Below are positions 23,780 to 34,821 of a stretch of 64,000 bases of DNA, one piece after another. Each line of letters starts with the position of its first letter. The stretch's first letter is position 1. The stretch comes from Macrophomina tecta (Eukaryota; Ascomycota; Dothideomycetes; Botryosphaeriales; Botryosphaeriaceae). A program made the translations under genes and the position numbers. Below the pieces are notes generated by a model. The model did not search any database, was not told the origin of the DNA, and saw only the letters and a list, made by a program, of their open reading frames with translations. The DNA is taken from NCBI GenBank assembly GCA_024180945.1, contig JAKSGN010000005.1:2356001-2420000 (forward strand), in the 5' to 3' direction.

Positions 23780-25167
23780 CCGCACAATAGTCTACCCCAA
23801 CGCTGCGTTGGCTAGCGCCTCCCCGCCGCAGCAGCAGCGGCATCTCGCAGAGCGCCCAGGAATGCACTGCAGCAGCACGTACTGCTCGGCGAGACGCGAG
23901 AATGGCGCAGCCAGCCGGCAAGCCTACCGAAGCAAACACAGACCTCTATCACTTACTCAGTCCCCAACCCCTCACTATGGAGCCGGCAAAATGACAGACC
24001 GTCGATAACGTGTTCCAACTCAGCCATCATCAGGCCAGCACCAGCCGGGCGCCATCGATGACACGGACAGTAATAAATAAAAATCCGGAGCAGCAGCCGC
24101 AATACCAGTCATGCCTGTATCCAAGCGCTTCCTCCAACGAAATGAATCTTCGCCATTGTTGACAAGAAAACAACATAACAGAAAAGCGCCGAAGCGGTCG
24201 GGCGCACGCACGCCCGCACGCACTGCACGCAGCATTCCCGCGTCTGCCGAAAAATCGCCAACGCTTTGTCTTTTTCTTTTTCTTTTTTTTTTCCTTTTCC
24301 GCAGAAGGCGACGCCGTGACTCTGATCATCGCGTTATGTTACTTCCGCTCCCCCTCCCTCTTCCCTCGCCGATCGCGATATGCAGAAAGGAAGAAAAATG
24401 AGACAAAAGAGCGCCCATCCCCCGCGCCCACGAGCAATGGCGGGAGAACCTCGTTTTCGCCTCCGCATCGCCGAGTTTATGGCTGCGTCTGTGTGTACGT
24501 GATCGACCGAGACACGAAGGAGGGGGTGGGCTCTGGCGCCCTTCTCCCATCCCGCGACACGGGTTTCCGCTTTTCGTTACCCACCTTCCTCCCATTATCT
24601 TTGTGGGGCCATCGTCCGATACGTACCCGGACGGAACCGAGGACGCGAGAGGAACGGAAAAAGGGAAGACGGCGCGCGTCTCTCCGCGAGTCGCGGACGC
24701 TCAAGGTGAGTCGGAAACCGAAATTGCGGTGATGGGGGAATTGGTAGAAATGGGACCCAGTGCAATCATCGTCTCGTCATCACTATGGCATTTCCGCTGA
24801 ATGGCGGCTAGTAGAAGCGACTCGTTTAGTCCCGTTGAGGAAACTCCGGGTGGTCGGCCTGGTTCATAAGAGCGCCATAGCATTGAGAATATTGATTTTC
24901 GTGGTCTTATGCTTCTTGTATGTCCGAACCCCTTTGATTGTGATGGTCGTGATTTTGAAGACAGCAGAAAGCACTACAACTGTAGCGCCGTTGTCCAACT
25001 CGTTGCGAATGTTCGGGTCACGTACTAAGTGAGGGAAATGCAAACAGCTCCGCCAAAAACGCCCTCCCACCGAAAAAAAAGACATCGATATCGACAGCCT
25101 ATCCATCTATCAAAATGTTCTAAAGAGCGCTTTCGGTCAACTTTTCATGTGACAATGCTTTCTTGAC

Positions 25168-27040
25168 TCATAGCTCATCGCGTGCCTGTTCCTTTTCCTG
25201 CTTCTTCGCCTTCTGGCCGTTGCAAACGGCTGGCGAGCCAACTTCCATACGATACACACATTTCTCCTCCTCCCTGACCTTCCAGATTTCGTCCTTTTCC
25301 GCACATGCAAGAATAACAGTGGTGCTCCGGTTGGGGCCGTTCCAACAATGTTGGCCGTTCTCGTACTTGAGCGCAACACGCTCTCCAGAGCCCAGACCCT
25401 TGCCGTCAGGACCGACATCTTCGTCAACGACGATGGTCTCGATGCGGACGAAGTTGCCCATGTTGGTGTTGCCGCCGCTTTTCTTGGGCTTCTGCCACGT
25501 CTTGCCCATATAGCAGAATTCATAAGTGTACTCGCCCGACTCGACGCTGACACACTGGTCCTTGAGAGCGCGGAAGACGTCGTCGGGACCGTAATCCTTG
25601 GTGAGATCACCCTCGTGGTCCCCAAGCTCCTTCTTCTGGTTCTTGAGTTCGTTCTCGGCGCTGTTGAGGCGGGACTTAGCGTCCTTGACGGCCTGCGACT
25701 CACTGGCTTGGGAGGCTGAATCGTCTTCGGGGAGGATGCCGTTGTCGATTAGCGCCTGACGCAGGGCCCTGAGCTTCTCATCGACCCATGAGCGGAGGGG
25801 CGCCGGGAGGTACTCCTCGAATGCGTACACTAGACATAGGTTAGTCTCGGATCATGCCGATGACCTGGGGAACCTTGTACTTACAAAGATCGCTCTCGCT
25901 CTCATCGCCCTCAAAGTCATCCCAGTTCAGACCCTCGATCTCAGGCTTGAGATACTCATCAATGTCTCGCTCATGAGCCGCATCACCTCCAGGGCCCTTA
26001 TCCCGAGCAGCATAATCCTCCCAGGCCTTTACGGCACGCTTGACACCCTCGTCGTTGAAGTTGGGGTTATACTCTTCCTTGAAGGTCGACAAGATCTGCT
26101 CCAGCTCCGCAACCCTCTCGCGGCTAGTATCACGCTCCCCACGCACTCTAATGAGCGCCTCTCTCAGGTCATCCAACCGCTGCTTAGCGAGTCCGGCCAG
26201 CACAGAGTACTTGCCGCCGCCTTTTCCTTTCCTCACCACCTTCGCCTTCTCCTGCTTCTCGATATCGGCATACTCATCCTCAAGCTGCTTGACCTTGAGC
26301 TCCGACGCCTTGACCTCGGTGCCGAGGGTCTGGATGCGATCCTCGACCTCTTTGCGCAGCCGCGAGGCCTCGGCGACCAGCTCCTTCCGCTTCTGGTTCG
26401 CGGCGGCCAGCGACTTCTGGCGGGCCTCGTCCTGCTTCCGCCATTCCTTGCCAATTTCCTTGCATTTGTCCTCGCACTTCACGCCGCCGACACCCTCCCA
26501 CTCATCGCTACCGTCGCAGCATTGCTCGTAGTCGCAGATGCCGTCGTTGACGTTGGTGAAGGGGATGTAGCCGGGGATATGGCCCTTGTTCTTGCAGTAG
26601 AAGCCGGGCAGGGCCAGTGTGACGTTGATATCATCGGCGTTGGGATCGGAGGCGTGGCGTGGGGAAAGCGGAGACAGGTAGGAGCACGCGGCGGTGCCAG
26701 GCTCGTCGGAGCCATCAGGGCAATCGCAGTAGTCGTCGTTGAGCTGGGAGACGGAAAGGGAGATGGCGGGGTTGGAGATGCAGGTAAACTTTTCGGCATC
26801 TTTGTAGAACTTTGCAACTAGACCTGGCGTGAGCAATTGGCAAATCGCAGCAGCTAGGGCGACGGGGCTTGTGATGAGATGGAACGCGGAGGCGCAGAGC
26901 TGCAGCGGCGGTGGTGTAGTGCAAGGTGTTTACATACACTCAGGGCCGACACCGCGGGGCCGTGACGCCTCAGCGGCGGCGACGGCAGGCGTAAGGGCGG
27001 AGCCGAGGAGCAGGAGGGCGTCGAGCGAAGTGCTCCTCAT
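25168..27040 (-). CDS. gtb1: glucosidase II beta subunit (PRKCSH-like)
   Basis: Non-catalytic subunit of ER glucosidase II, which trims glucose from N-glycans during glycoprotein folding. Three exons (26938-27040, 25885-26817, 25168-25829), introns of 120 and 55 bp; 565 residues. Exon 1 encodes the signal peptide (MRSTSLDALLLLGSALTPAVA) and the family hallmark RGVGPE; the junction with exon 2 gives GPEFAKFYKD. Cysteine-rich LDLa-like repeats follow (DDYCDCPDGSDEPGTAAC, DGICDYEQCCDGSDEW), then a long Glu/Lys coiled coil (about residues 160-300), an acidic stretch, and the C-terminal MRH (mannose-6-phosphate receptor homology) domain with its cysteines (YEFCYMG..., CWNG..., ILAC..., KCVYRMEVGSPAVC). 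The protein ends in ARDEL, a KDEL-type ER retention signal. Divergent from the next gene. Confidence 0.93.
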
Positions 27041-27655
27041 TTTGGGCGAAATTGAGTTACGGGTGGAGGAGAATCTGGGGATGCTGGCGGGCTCCGCGAA
27101 TGCCAGCTGGTGAGATCGAGGGTTGCGGTCCGAGCTCCTGCCAGCTCCTTCCCCACACAACCTGACACGCAGTCCATCCATCTCTCGCTCACCTGTCATG
27201 CTATCATCCGTCCCTCATATAGCTCTTCCCTCCAACGGTGCACACAGAACAATCAGATTGAGATCTATCGAGGCAGGAATGGCGGCTGGCGTGATGGCTG
27301 CCGATGGCTCGACGCGCCTGCATACTGGGTGCGGAAGTCGCGCACCGGCTGCTTGAGCGTAGAACAGCAGGTAGGGACGATTCGTGAGTTCTTGCATTGG
27401 GAAGAAAGACGTGCCTCCGAAGACTGGGCGGCATGCATCGCCCTTGTTTCCCGTGCTTTCTCATGATCCTCAGCAGTGTCTGTATATACCTGCACCTTAG
27501 CAACACATCCTACTTTTCTCCGTCCTCCTGTCATCTTTAACGCTCTTCCTCCTGGTCTCCTGGCGCTGGCCGACGAAGAGGCCCAGCTTCTGCGCCCAGT
27601 CGCTTCCTGTTGCCACCCGCGACAGAAGCAGTCCGACGCCAAGTCCCCTTTCCAA
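27041..27655. promoter_or_regulatory. divergent promoter region
   Basis: This 615-bp interval separates the starts of the glucosidase II beta gene (minus) and the disordered-protein gene (plus). The frame of the plus-strand gene is open from 27476, but without an ATG before 27656. No other gene seen. Confidence 0.5.
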
Positions 27656-29563
27656 ATGGACTCGCCGGTTGCAGACTCGTCCATTGTGGCCTTTTCCGAG
27701 GCTGGTGAAGACGAGACACGGGCTGCCTCTGCCCCAATTGTCGACCGTGATACCTATCCTCTACTCACATCTGAGGAGCGCAAGCAGCATCACCTCCCAG
27801 AGAGGGCTTCTGATGGCCGTGGAGGGATCAGAGAGGAAGAGGAGGAGGCAAAGCTGCGCTGGCCAGTCCGGCCCTGCTCAGCCTCTGCAGACCCAGTCAC
27901 TCGGGATAGGCGAAAAAAGCGCATTGAGAACTTCATCGACAAAGCCAAACAACGGAGAACTTCTTACCGGGAACCACTGCGGAATCCGTCTGATGGTGGG
28001 TCGATTCGTCGTGTTCGCACCGCCCCGACTCCAGTGAGGAGGCGTTCATCCTCCGCCGTAACGAACCTCCTGTGGCTCGCCCGCCCCCGTTCCAAAGATT
28101 CCGGTGCCGAGTCGCTCTTACGTCGCGTCGGTCATCACATCAGATCGCGTCCTACCCCTGCTGAGAGCTCCCCGGAGAAGACACCGTCCGAGGAAAGTAT
28201 CGGCTCTTCACGTTCCGCACCTGAGGTTCCCATCTCCACTTCGTCGTCCAGCTCTTCCATGAACGACTACAGCCGCTTGCGTCACCACTATAATTACACG
28301 CCCGCGTTGCATCTTTGCACCTATCGAACGTCTTCCCCATTGAAGACGAACTCCTCTTCATCCGATCACGGAAGCACTTCGCCTTCGTCAGCCGCATCCA
28401 TGAAGAGCGCTTGTGCAGATGCTACAACAACGCTGACGGATGTGCATGTTGTCAGAGTTCCTCAGGACGAGGCAAACGGTACCATCATTTCAGGCCAGGC
28501 TACTCCAAGCCCAAGCATGCATGTAATCGAGTCTGGCCATGGCTCCTATCACGTTGTCTGGGGTGGACCGTCCCCGCCTCAGCTAAGCACGTCCAACGTC
28601 GATCGCGGCTCTATTGCACCTAACGAATCTGTCCCGAAAAGTCCGTCTCCGGCCAGCCTTCAACGAGTCAACAGTAAGCTTGAAGAATGGTCATTTGCGG
28701 CCCGTGAGTGCACCGCTCTGGACACGAGTAGGAGCCATCCTCACTTCCGATCTTACGTCGAGGTCTATCAAGACGATGAAGACCCTCAACTCGACATGGC
28801 TGATTATAGCGATGCGCTCTTCATGGCTCCACCCAATAGCGAACGACCTACCCCTGGGAGCACTGCTTGGCAATCTCGTCGCAGTAGCCAAGGAGATGTT
28901 AGCCATTCAAACAGCATAGCACCTGTGACGGGGCAGCGTTCTGGCACCTCGTCTACCCTTTCTCCATCAGAGGAACAGCAGCTGCAACGATCAGAATACA
29001 TTGATCGACCATCTGGATCGTTCCAGCATGATGACGGCTATCTGGTCCCAAGCGGCTACTATAGTCCTCGACCCAATAGACCACTTACTGCCTTTGATCG
29101 TTTCAACTCACAATCTCGCTCCCTGTCCAGTCTGTCAAACACCTCGGATATGTCAGATAATGCTGCCTCGATCTTGAGTAGGCACCGTGATTCCGTAGTC
29201 ATGATGGCCGATCTTTACTCGGAACAGATGGGGGTTCCCGTTGGCAATCCGTGGGCCCACCGTGACTCCGTTGCCCTGGCAAAAGAACGTATGAGGAAGA
29301 AGCATGTCCACGAGACTGACGACCAGCTTGTCGGGGGAGTTGGCATTCTCAAGGGTGTAAGCACAGGTGGTTTTGAGAGGACAGTGCCTCTTGACATTCC
29401 AAGGTTACAGCAGATCACTTACATGGGCGTGTTGAGTCCAATTGCTGATTCAAGTCCACCAAATTCGGGAGATCATCAGCACGACAGGAAAATTGATCAG
29501 ATGGCAGAAACAGCTCAGCTCAGTGATGATCAAGGATCCACGGTAACTCATGTTGGGTTCTGA
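27656..29563 (+). CDS. disordered hypothetical protein
   Basis: One exon, 635 residues from the first in-frame ATG (MDSPVADSSIVAF). No known domain. The N-terminal third holds a basic segment (RDRRKKRIENFIDKAKQRR, about residue 85) that could be a nuclear localisation signal, and RR.S motifs typical of kinase sites. The middle is Ser/Thr/Pro-rich with poly-Ser. Near the C-terminus a segment looks more constrained (SILSRHRDSVVMMADLYSEQMGVP, then GNPWAHRDSVALAKERMRKKH). Composition suggests a regulatory, phosphorylated protein, but the function is unknown. Codon use and length favour a real gene over chance. Confidence 0.7.
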   Translation: MDSPVADSSIVAFSEAGEDETRAASAPIVDRDTYPLLTSEERKQHHLPERASDGRGGIREEEEEAKLRWPVRPCSASADPVTRDRRKKRIENFIDKAKQRRTSYREPLRNPSDGGSIRRVRTAPTPVRRRSSSAVTNLLWLARPRSKDSGAESLLRRVGHHIRSRPTPAESSPEKTPSEESIGSSRSAPEVPISTSSSSSSMNDYSRLRHHYNYTPALHLCTYRTSSPLKTNSSSSDHGSTSPSSAASMKSACADATTTLTDVHVVRVPQDEANGTIISGQATPSPSMHVIESGHGSYHVVWGGPSPPQLSTSNVDRGSIAPNESVPKSPSPASLQRVNSKLEEWSFAARECTALDTSRSHPHFRSYVEVYQDDEDPQLDMADYSDALFMAPPNSERPTPGSTAWQSRRSSQGDVSHSNSIAPVTGQRSGTSSTLSPSEEQQLQRSEYIDRPSGSFQHDDGYLVPSGYYSPRPNRPLTAFDRFNSQSRSLSSLSNTSDMSDNAASILSRHRDSVVMMADLYSEQMGVPVGNPWAHRDSVALAKERMRKKHVHETDDQLVGGVGILKGVSTGGFERTVPLDIPRLQQITYMGVLSPIADSSPPNSGDHQHDRKIDQMAETAQLSDDQGSTVTHVGF

Positions 29564-30380
29564 GGATTGTTGGGGGGAGGGGAGGGATTGTTTGGGTGGT
29601 CTCTTGACGACTTCCTGAAACTCGAGGATGGTTCATAACAGTTCCGTCGTCCTATCTCCGTACTGACCTGACTACCAATCATCTCTTCTCCATTTTAACC
29701 AATGTACAATAGACTGGACATCGAGGTGCAAAGACATCCATATCGACACCCTAGAGATATCATTCTTCCCATCACCAAGAAATGACTGTGCAGTCTACAC
29801 CCATCTCATATCTCATCCGAGGAAAGGTACTAGCTGCGCGGAAGAACACACGCGATCAAGGGCTCATGAACAGTACAAAGTTGACTAATGCTATAATCAA
29901 TAAACTCGCTCCCCAATCCAGCTCACCAGCACAAGCCATACACTCCTCTGCCATTATGCCATGAAAAATTTCGCCGCGGCCTCTTCACATCTTTGACTAA
30001 GACGTTAATTCCTCGGCAGTATTACCCACAGCAGACGGAGATTGCCCTTTTGGGCTATAGCTACTTGTAAGGTAGTTGGTTGGTGAAGAGCCTGTGCTCG
30101 CTGTGGAGGTGTTTCTTTAGGTGTAGTGCGGGAGGCCACGGGATGTACGGATGGCGAGGATGCGGAAGACGAGCACGGTAAGTTATGGTGTGTGAGGCAT
30201 CGTTTGTGGGATGGACACGGGCAAGTTTCAGCAGAAGGACCCAGTGTCTATTTAAAGGTAATTTCAAGCCTCTACATTATGTTACGCGGCTCAATTTGGA
30301 GGTCTTGATGTAATAATGAAATTGTTTGCAGGTGAGTGAGGCCCTTGATCCTCAAGGGGTTATCTGCCGTCTACAATGCT

Positions 30381-30405
30381 AAAAAAAAAAAAAAAAAAAA
30401 AAAAA
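30381..30405 (+). repeat. poly(A) tract, 25 bases
   Basis: Uninterrupted A run 66 bp before the GA microsatellite. Confidence 0.9.
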
Positions 30406-30470
30406 GAAGATCACAGATTGTATCTACATGAACAAAAATATTGCTTGTGGACGGAGAAAAGGAAATTTCA

Positions 30471-30473
30471 AGA

Positions 30474-30527
<54 letters not shown>
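30471..30527 (+). repeat. GAAA then GA microsatellite
   Basis: Several GAAA units pass into about 20 GA units. It lies directly 3' of the stop codon (30532-30534) of the minus-strand PTH11-like gene, so its transcript carries a long CU run just after the stop. Confidence 0.9.
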
Positions 30528-30530
<3 letters not shown>

Positions 30531-30531
30531 A

Positions 30532-31986
30532 TCAACCCGACCCGCCAGCGCACTTTTCCGCAGTGACCTGGCAACGATACCCCCACTGCTCCACCATCGC
30601 CTGCCCGTCTCTCGTCAACCGGCTTTCGCTCTCGCCACTCGACCGTCCCGCACAGACAACGCTGATGTTATGGCTCTCCCGATCCATCGCCCGCACCGAG
30701 TACACCTCGGACGTGCTCGTCACCCGGATGATGCCTTCCTCCAGCTCCTTCAACTCCTGCAGCTCGACCACGCCGCGCTTTCCGTCCTCAAGATCCTCGT
30801 GCTCGCCGAGCGACCGCACCTCGGTGTTGCTCTTGCTGCTCTTGCTACTACTGCCGCCGCTGCGCTTCGACGCCGCGCGCTCGGACAAGCTCGACGCCGA
30901 CGGCAGGCGCGCCCCGTGCTGGTGCCCCTTGCTCCACGACATGGACGGCAGCGCGTGCTTGTGCGTGCCGGCATTGATGGTGGTGTGATACGTGCCGTCC
31001 GGGGCGAGCGACGAGGCCGTCGTCTCGGACGGCGACTGCAGGACGCGCAGGGTGAAGACGCGGGCGAGCAGGGGGCGCAGCGAGGGCACGCACGCGCAGA
31101 TGATGCAGACGTGCAGCTCGACGGCGGTCCAGGTGGCGGGGCCGGGCGAGGTGAGGGACTTGTCCGGGCTGTAGGAGACGCGAGCGATGGCGTAGAGGCG
31201 GATGGCCGACATGATGCAGCCGATGAAGCCGAAGGAGAAGGCGATGATCATGCCGTACTTGTTGTGGTTGCTGATGTTGAGCCGCAGCAAGACGGGGAAC
31301 GGGATTGCGATGATGATCAGGTTGATGAGCATGTTGACCGCGGCGTTGAAGTAGTAGTAGACCGGGTTGTCCATGCATTTGCCGGCGAGCGTCCGCTGCC
31401 AGTACTTTTGCACCGGCACGCAGGAGAAGATGCCCAGGAAGATGGCTTCGAGCGTGTAGGCCGTCACGACGATAACGGTTAGCCAGGTCGCGATCGTAGT
31501 GCGCCGGCTGACGAAGACGCGTAGATATTGGCAGAGGATGGAGAGCTTGGCGAGGCCCGTGCCGAGGGAGTAGAAGAGGATGCTGAACCATAGCCTCGGA
31601 TTGGTTAGCAGGATGGTATGCGTACAGGTCCCGCCTGGAGGCTCACCATCTTAGCTGTCTACTTATCATTGGAAAAGTGATTTCACGCATAGCTCGGCCC
31701 TCGCCGTTCTCTGCTTCTGCCATGGGTGTGAGCATCTGGGTGGATCAGGCTTATGATAGGGGGGGTACTGACGTCCAAAAATCGTTACTGCAAAAGGTAT
31801 TGTCGTAAGAAAGGAGATGCATACAAGGGCGTCATCCCATCCCAAGCGCCCCTGGACGCGGGCACGGGTGACAACCTTGAGTCCAACGAAGGAAAGGGAC
31901 AATATGGTCAAAAGGATTGTAACTATGCAGGACCGCTGGGCCGCCTTCGCCATTGGCAAATCCAGGCTGTCCTGCGTGGGATCCAT
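30532..31986 (-). CDS. PTH11-like 7TM receptor/rhodopsin-domain protein
   Basis: Three exons (31789-31986, 31647-31735, 30532-31594), introns of 53 and 52 bp (donors GTAACG and GTGAGC; the second acceptor is the less usual CGAG). The product is 449 residues with seven hydrophobic segments: IVTILLTILSLSFVGLKVV, DDALVCISFLTTIPFA, WLWFSILFYSLGTGLAKLSIL, WLTVIVVTAYTLEAIFLGIF, NMLINLIIIAIPFPVLL, MIIAFSFGFIGCIMSAIRL and WTAVELHVCIICACVPSLRPL. The layout, the GWDDALV and GLAKLSILCQYLRVF motifs and the WTAVELHVCIICACVPSLRP motif are typical of the fungal SAT4/PTH11-like plasma-membrane family. There is no CFEM domain at the N-terminus. The last 170 residues are a Ser/Glu-rich cytoplasmic tail. Members act in surface sensing in plant pathogens; the ligand is unknown. 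Confidence 0.85.
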
Positions 31987-32489
31987 GGCGGCAGCATGTA
32001 CCAGCCCTGTGGCCCCGGAAAATGTTCAAGATATTCTCTCGCCACGGACGTGGAAGAAAGGAAGGATTCCGCGGCTGAGAACTGCCGTAGGTATATACTC
32101 AAGAGGGTCGCCGGCGCGACAACTACTCAAGCATGGATCTCACGGCCTTGCCGAAATCTACAGCTGCGCGCTAGCCACGGAGGCGTTCGAGCTTGAGTGC
32201 CTGGCTGGCCGCTGTTCAGCTCCGAACCCGTATGCACTGCACTGATTAGCCCTCCTCCGCAGGTCATTGCGGCCAAACGAGCTAATATGCTGGACTAAAC
32301 ATGGTGTGGCCCGCTGCCGCGGCAGTCGAGATCCGCCCCGTACCTGCAGTTCGCTTATCTCGTGGGTGGCAGCGCCGCGGGAACTGTGTGGACATGGTCT
32401 GATTGTGATAGCGCAAAGAATGTGTGGCTACCTGCCTGAACGCCTCGCAGCTCGAAGATGTATTGGTTTCTTCGGGTTGCAGCTATCGG

Positions 32490-32521
<32 letters not shown>

Positions 32522-32525
32522 TTTT
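32490..32525 (+). repeat. T-rich tract
   Basis: A TTTTC-like start passes into an uninterrupted run of more than 20 T. Confidence 0.85.
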
Positions 32526-33668
32526 CGAGGTGTGACTTCCGGAGCCCCCTGGTGACTGAGAATTTCGACATAACCCAGCGTCTCGGACGATGGAGGTGCC
32601 TCGTTGCAGATCACCCAGGGCCATGCCATCTGGATTGCCTCATGAATGTAATGATTCAGAATTTGGGAGCAGATTGGTGCCGTTTCCATGTGGAGGCAAT
32701 GAGTGGGTCCCTCGAGGTTTGTGGCGGGCGTAAAAACGTGGAAGACGGCAGGGCGGGGCAATGCCGAAGAACCCTATTTAGCAGGCGCTATGCTCTCTGC
32801 GGAGCTGTTATGCGGCGAGTTCGGCGCGATCCCTTAGCTACATATTAGCGTACCCTCAGAGGCTTGTTCCTGAATCCCCGTGCGTAGCGAGATGTGCATG
32901 CGCGAAACAGCCGGTCGGGATCTACCTTGTAAATCTTCATGTCCCGCCCGTTATATACCCAGGGAAAGCGCGCGAATCTCATGAAGGCCGTAGTAAGAAG
33001 CGTTTCGAACAGCCCAGGTAGCCCAGGTGAAAAAGAACTAAGTCAGTGTTTGGTGCTTACCGAAAGTTTAGTCCGAGCTGCTGGCCAGAACACCACGCTC
33101 CACCGGGACACTTGACAGCCACAGCCCTCAACTTTGCCAAAACGCGTTCAGGATATCTTGGCATATTGAAATCTGGCGGGAATATGGTCTGACTTTGAAC
33201 GGCGCGGCACTCGCCTGGATGTGGGAATTATGGTCCGTGGCAACGGCGCCGTCAAGTGTCAAACGCTTACCACACATTCCGCGAAGAAACCCCAGCCGAA
33301 GCCATAGCTCAAGCTTAAATTTCGGAGAAGGGATATCGTAGCTTATGGCCTGCTGCTTGTGACCCAGAGGAATAGCTCTCTGAAATCTTCTAATGCCACG
33401 CTACAATCTTTCCATGCATCGGCAAGCTTCAGCCATAGCACGTGCTTGAAGTCGAACTTAATCCAGGTGGGAAGACACAAATTTCGCACATAATTTGTAT
33501 CTGAATAGCTACCTCAGCCACACTGAAAGGCGAATCACCCTGCATAATGAAGTAATGGGAAAATATCGGAATTGCGCACTCCCGCCTGCAGTATAAAGAT
33601 GTGTCCGCCATGGTCCCATTGTTGCCCCCCCTGGCTGAGAGAATACCTCAGCAGCACCAGATCCTCTT

Positions 33669-34025
33669 TTACCTCCTCGGCTTACCGCTTTCATCTCTTT
33701 GCTTGGTGTCTCTCTGAGTCCTGCTGTAGTACGTAAGTTTCGGAAGCAAAATGAACGTTTTGGAGGCCGTGAGAGTAGCGGAAACACCGCCAATGACGGC
33801 AAAAGGATTTTGCCATCCCTGAATGCTCCCTTGCAGGCACAATGGCAGTAGCGTCACGAAAAAAGAGAAGACGGCTTCAAACAGAATGAAGAGCAAAGAT
33901 AACTGCTCGAGGCTGTGGGTAATTAAGAAGCATTGCGTACATTGAGGTGCAAGCGCAAGCCTGAGCCGCCACCAAGCCATCGCCACAACTCCGCCTACAC
34001 AAGCGACAATGACAAGGAATATTAC
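33669..34025 (-). CDS. possible remnant of a multi-pass membrane protein
   Basis: Open minus-strand frame of about 118 codons, bounded upstream by a plausible splice acceptor (ATAG at 34026-34029, preceded by TTTAAC). It encodes three hydrophobic stretches (VIFLVIVACVGGVVAMAW, LLFILFEAVFSFFVTLLPL, FAVIGGVSATLTASKTFILL) and a basic tail; a GTAAGC donor near 33686 would allow further splicing. I could not find a convincing first exon with an ATG, so it may be a decayed gene or a chance frame. I recognise no family. Confidence 0.25.
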   Translation of the reverse strand, partial: VIFLVIVACVGGVVAMAWWRLRLALAPQCTQCFLITHSLEQLSLLFILFEAVFSFFVTLLPLCLQGSIQGWQNPFAVIGGVSATLTASKTFILLPKLTYYSRTQRDTKQRDESGKPRR

Positions 34026-34517
34026 CTATGAATATCATGCGCGCTGGTTAAATCAGAATAGTACGCATACGGGATGAGCGGGGCCGGCGAAGTCAGAAGT
34101 GCTAGTGGTTTGATAGAAGCCAGTCTTCAAAAGGAAGAATCGTCGATAAAGAAGATCGCTATGTAAGATAGACGAAAAAAAAATATAATCGCATTGCCGG
34201 GTTTCCAAGTTGTCGCGACGGTCGATGTCGCGCCTTCAGTTTTCTTTTCCCGTTCAAGACACGTGCGTCTGTAGAAGCCATGGTCCAATGAAGGCTTCTT
34301 TGTTGTGGTTCGTCCGAATGGGGTTAAACGTCCAATGAAACGCGCTTTATCACGCGACCTTTTGGCAAGATTACATTGGCTATGTGACATTACGAGCAGC
34401 AATGTTGGCTTTTGGCGGGGTGTGAAATGCAGCGATTCATGCTTTTCCCCTGCGCTGATATTTTAGGGTATGTTCTTTCGTATAAAGCTACGGTGGTAGC
34501 GCAGGATGAGTCATTCC

Positions 34518-34532
34518 TTTTTTTTTTTTTTT
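34518..34532 (+). repeat. poly(T) tract, 15 bases
   Basis: Uninterrupted T run about 290 bp upstream of the DUF1993 gene start. Confidence 0.85.
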
Positions 34533-34821
34533 CCTCGAGAAGCGCCTCCAACAACTCGAGTCTTCGAAACCCGAGTTGGTGGCTGAGACAATGCCGGAAC
34601 CTAGCTCGGACATAGCTCCTTAAAACCGTATGCCTATCATGCAGAGCAATTGCTCGGTCTCGGAAAGTGTCCGAGAAACTGCGCGCTTCGGAGACTTAAA
34701 ATCGAGGCAAAGGATTTTGGCATGACAACCTAGGGTATATATTAACAATCAGGACGTCTGAGGTGAGGGATCTGTACGTCCCGAAAATCAGCAAATCAAC
34801 ATTTTCACCTCACTCGCCACA

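Larger units (their letters stand above)
19372..25167. other. 5.8-kb gene-free region
   Basis: No supported gene between the start of the large disordered-protein gene and the 3' end of the glucosidase II beta gene, both on the minus strand. The part at 19.5-21.4 kb is GC-rich with several overlapping open frames on both strands (up to 339 codons, 19915-20934) that have Ser/Arg/Ala-rich shadow-like composition and no domain. Simple repeats sit at 20086-20115, 22424-22451, 23398-23416, 23761-23779 and a CTTTTT-rich run near 24270-24300. It may contain a long 5' leader or non-coding transcripts. Confidence 0.5.
29564..30531. other. intergenic, about 1 kb
   Basis: Converging 3' regions of the disordered-protein gene (plus) and the PTH11-like gene (minus). 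It contains a 25-A tract (30381-30405) and a GAAA/GA microsatellite (30471-30527) that ends a few bases from the PTH11-like stop codon. No gene seen. Confidence 0.55.
31987..34821. other. intergenic, 2.8 kb
   Basis: Mostly without recognisable genes. It holds a T-rich run (32490-32525), a 15-T tract (34518-34532) and one hydrophobic minus-strand frame listed separately. The 193-codon plus-strand frame at 32267-32848 reads through the poly(T) tract and looks spurious. Confidence 0.5.

Noticed and set aside
25973..26821. 282-codon Leu/Val-rich plus-strand frame
   Set aside because: Exact antisense of the glucosidase II beta coiled coil; the hydrophobic look comes from reversed Glu/Lys codons.
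30376..31482. 368-codon plus-strand frame
   Set aside because: Antisense to the PTH11-like gene and begins in a poly(A) and GA repeat.
32267..32848. 193-codon plus-strand frame
   Set aside because: Crosses a T-rich tract (Phe run) and has no recognisable domain.
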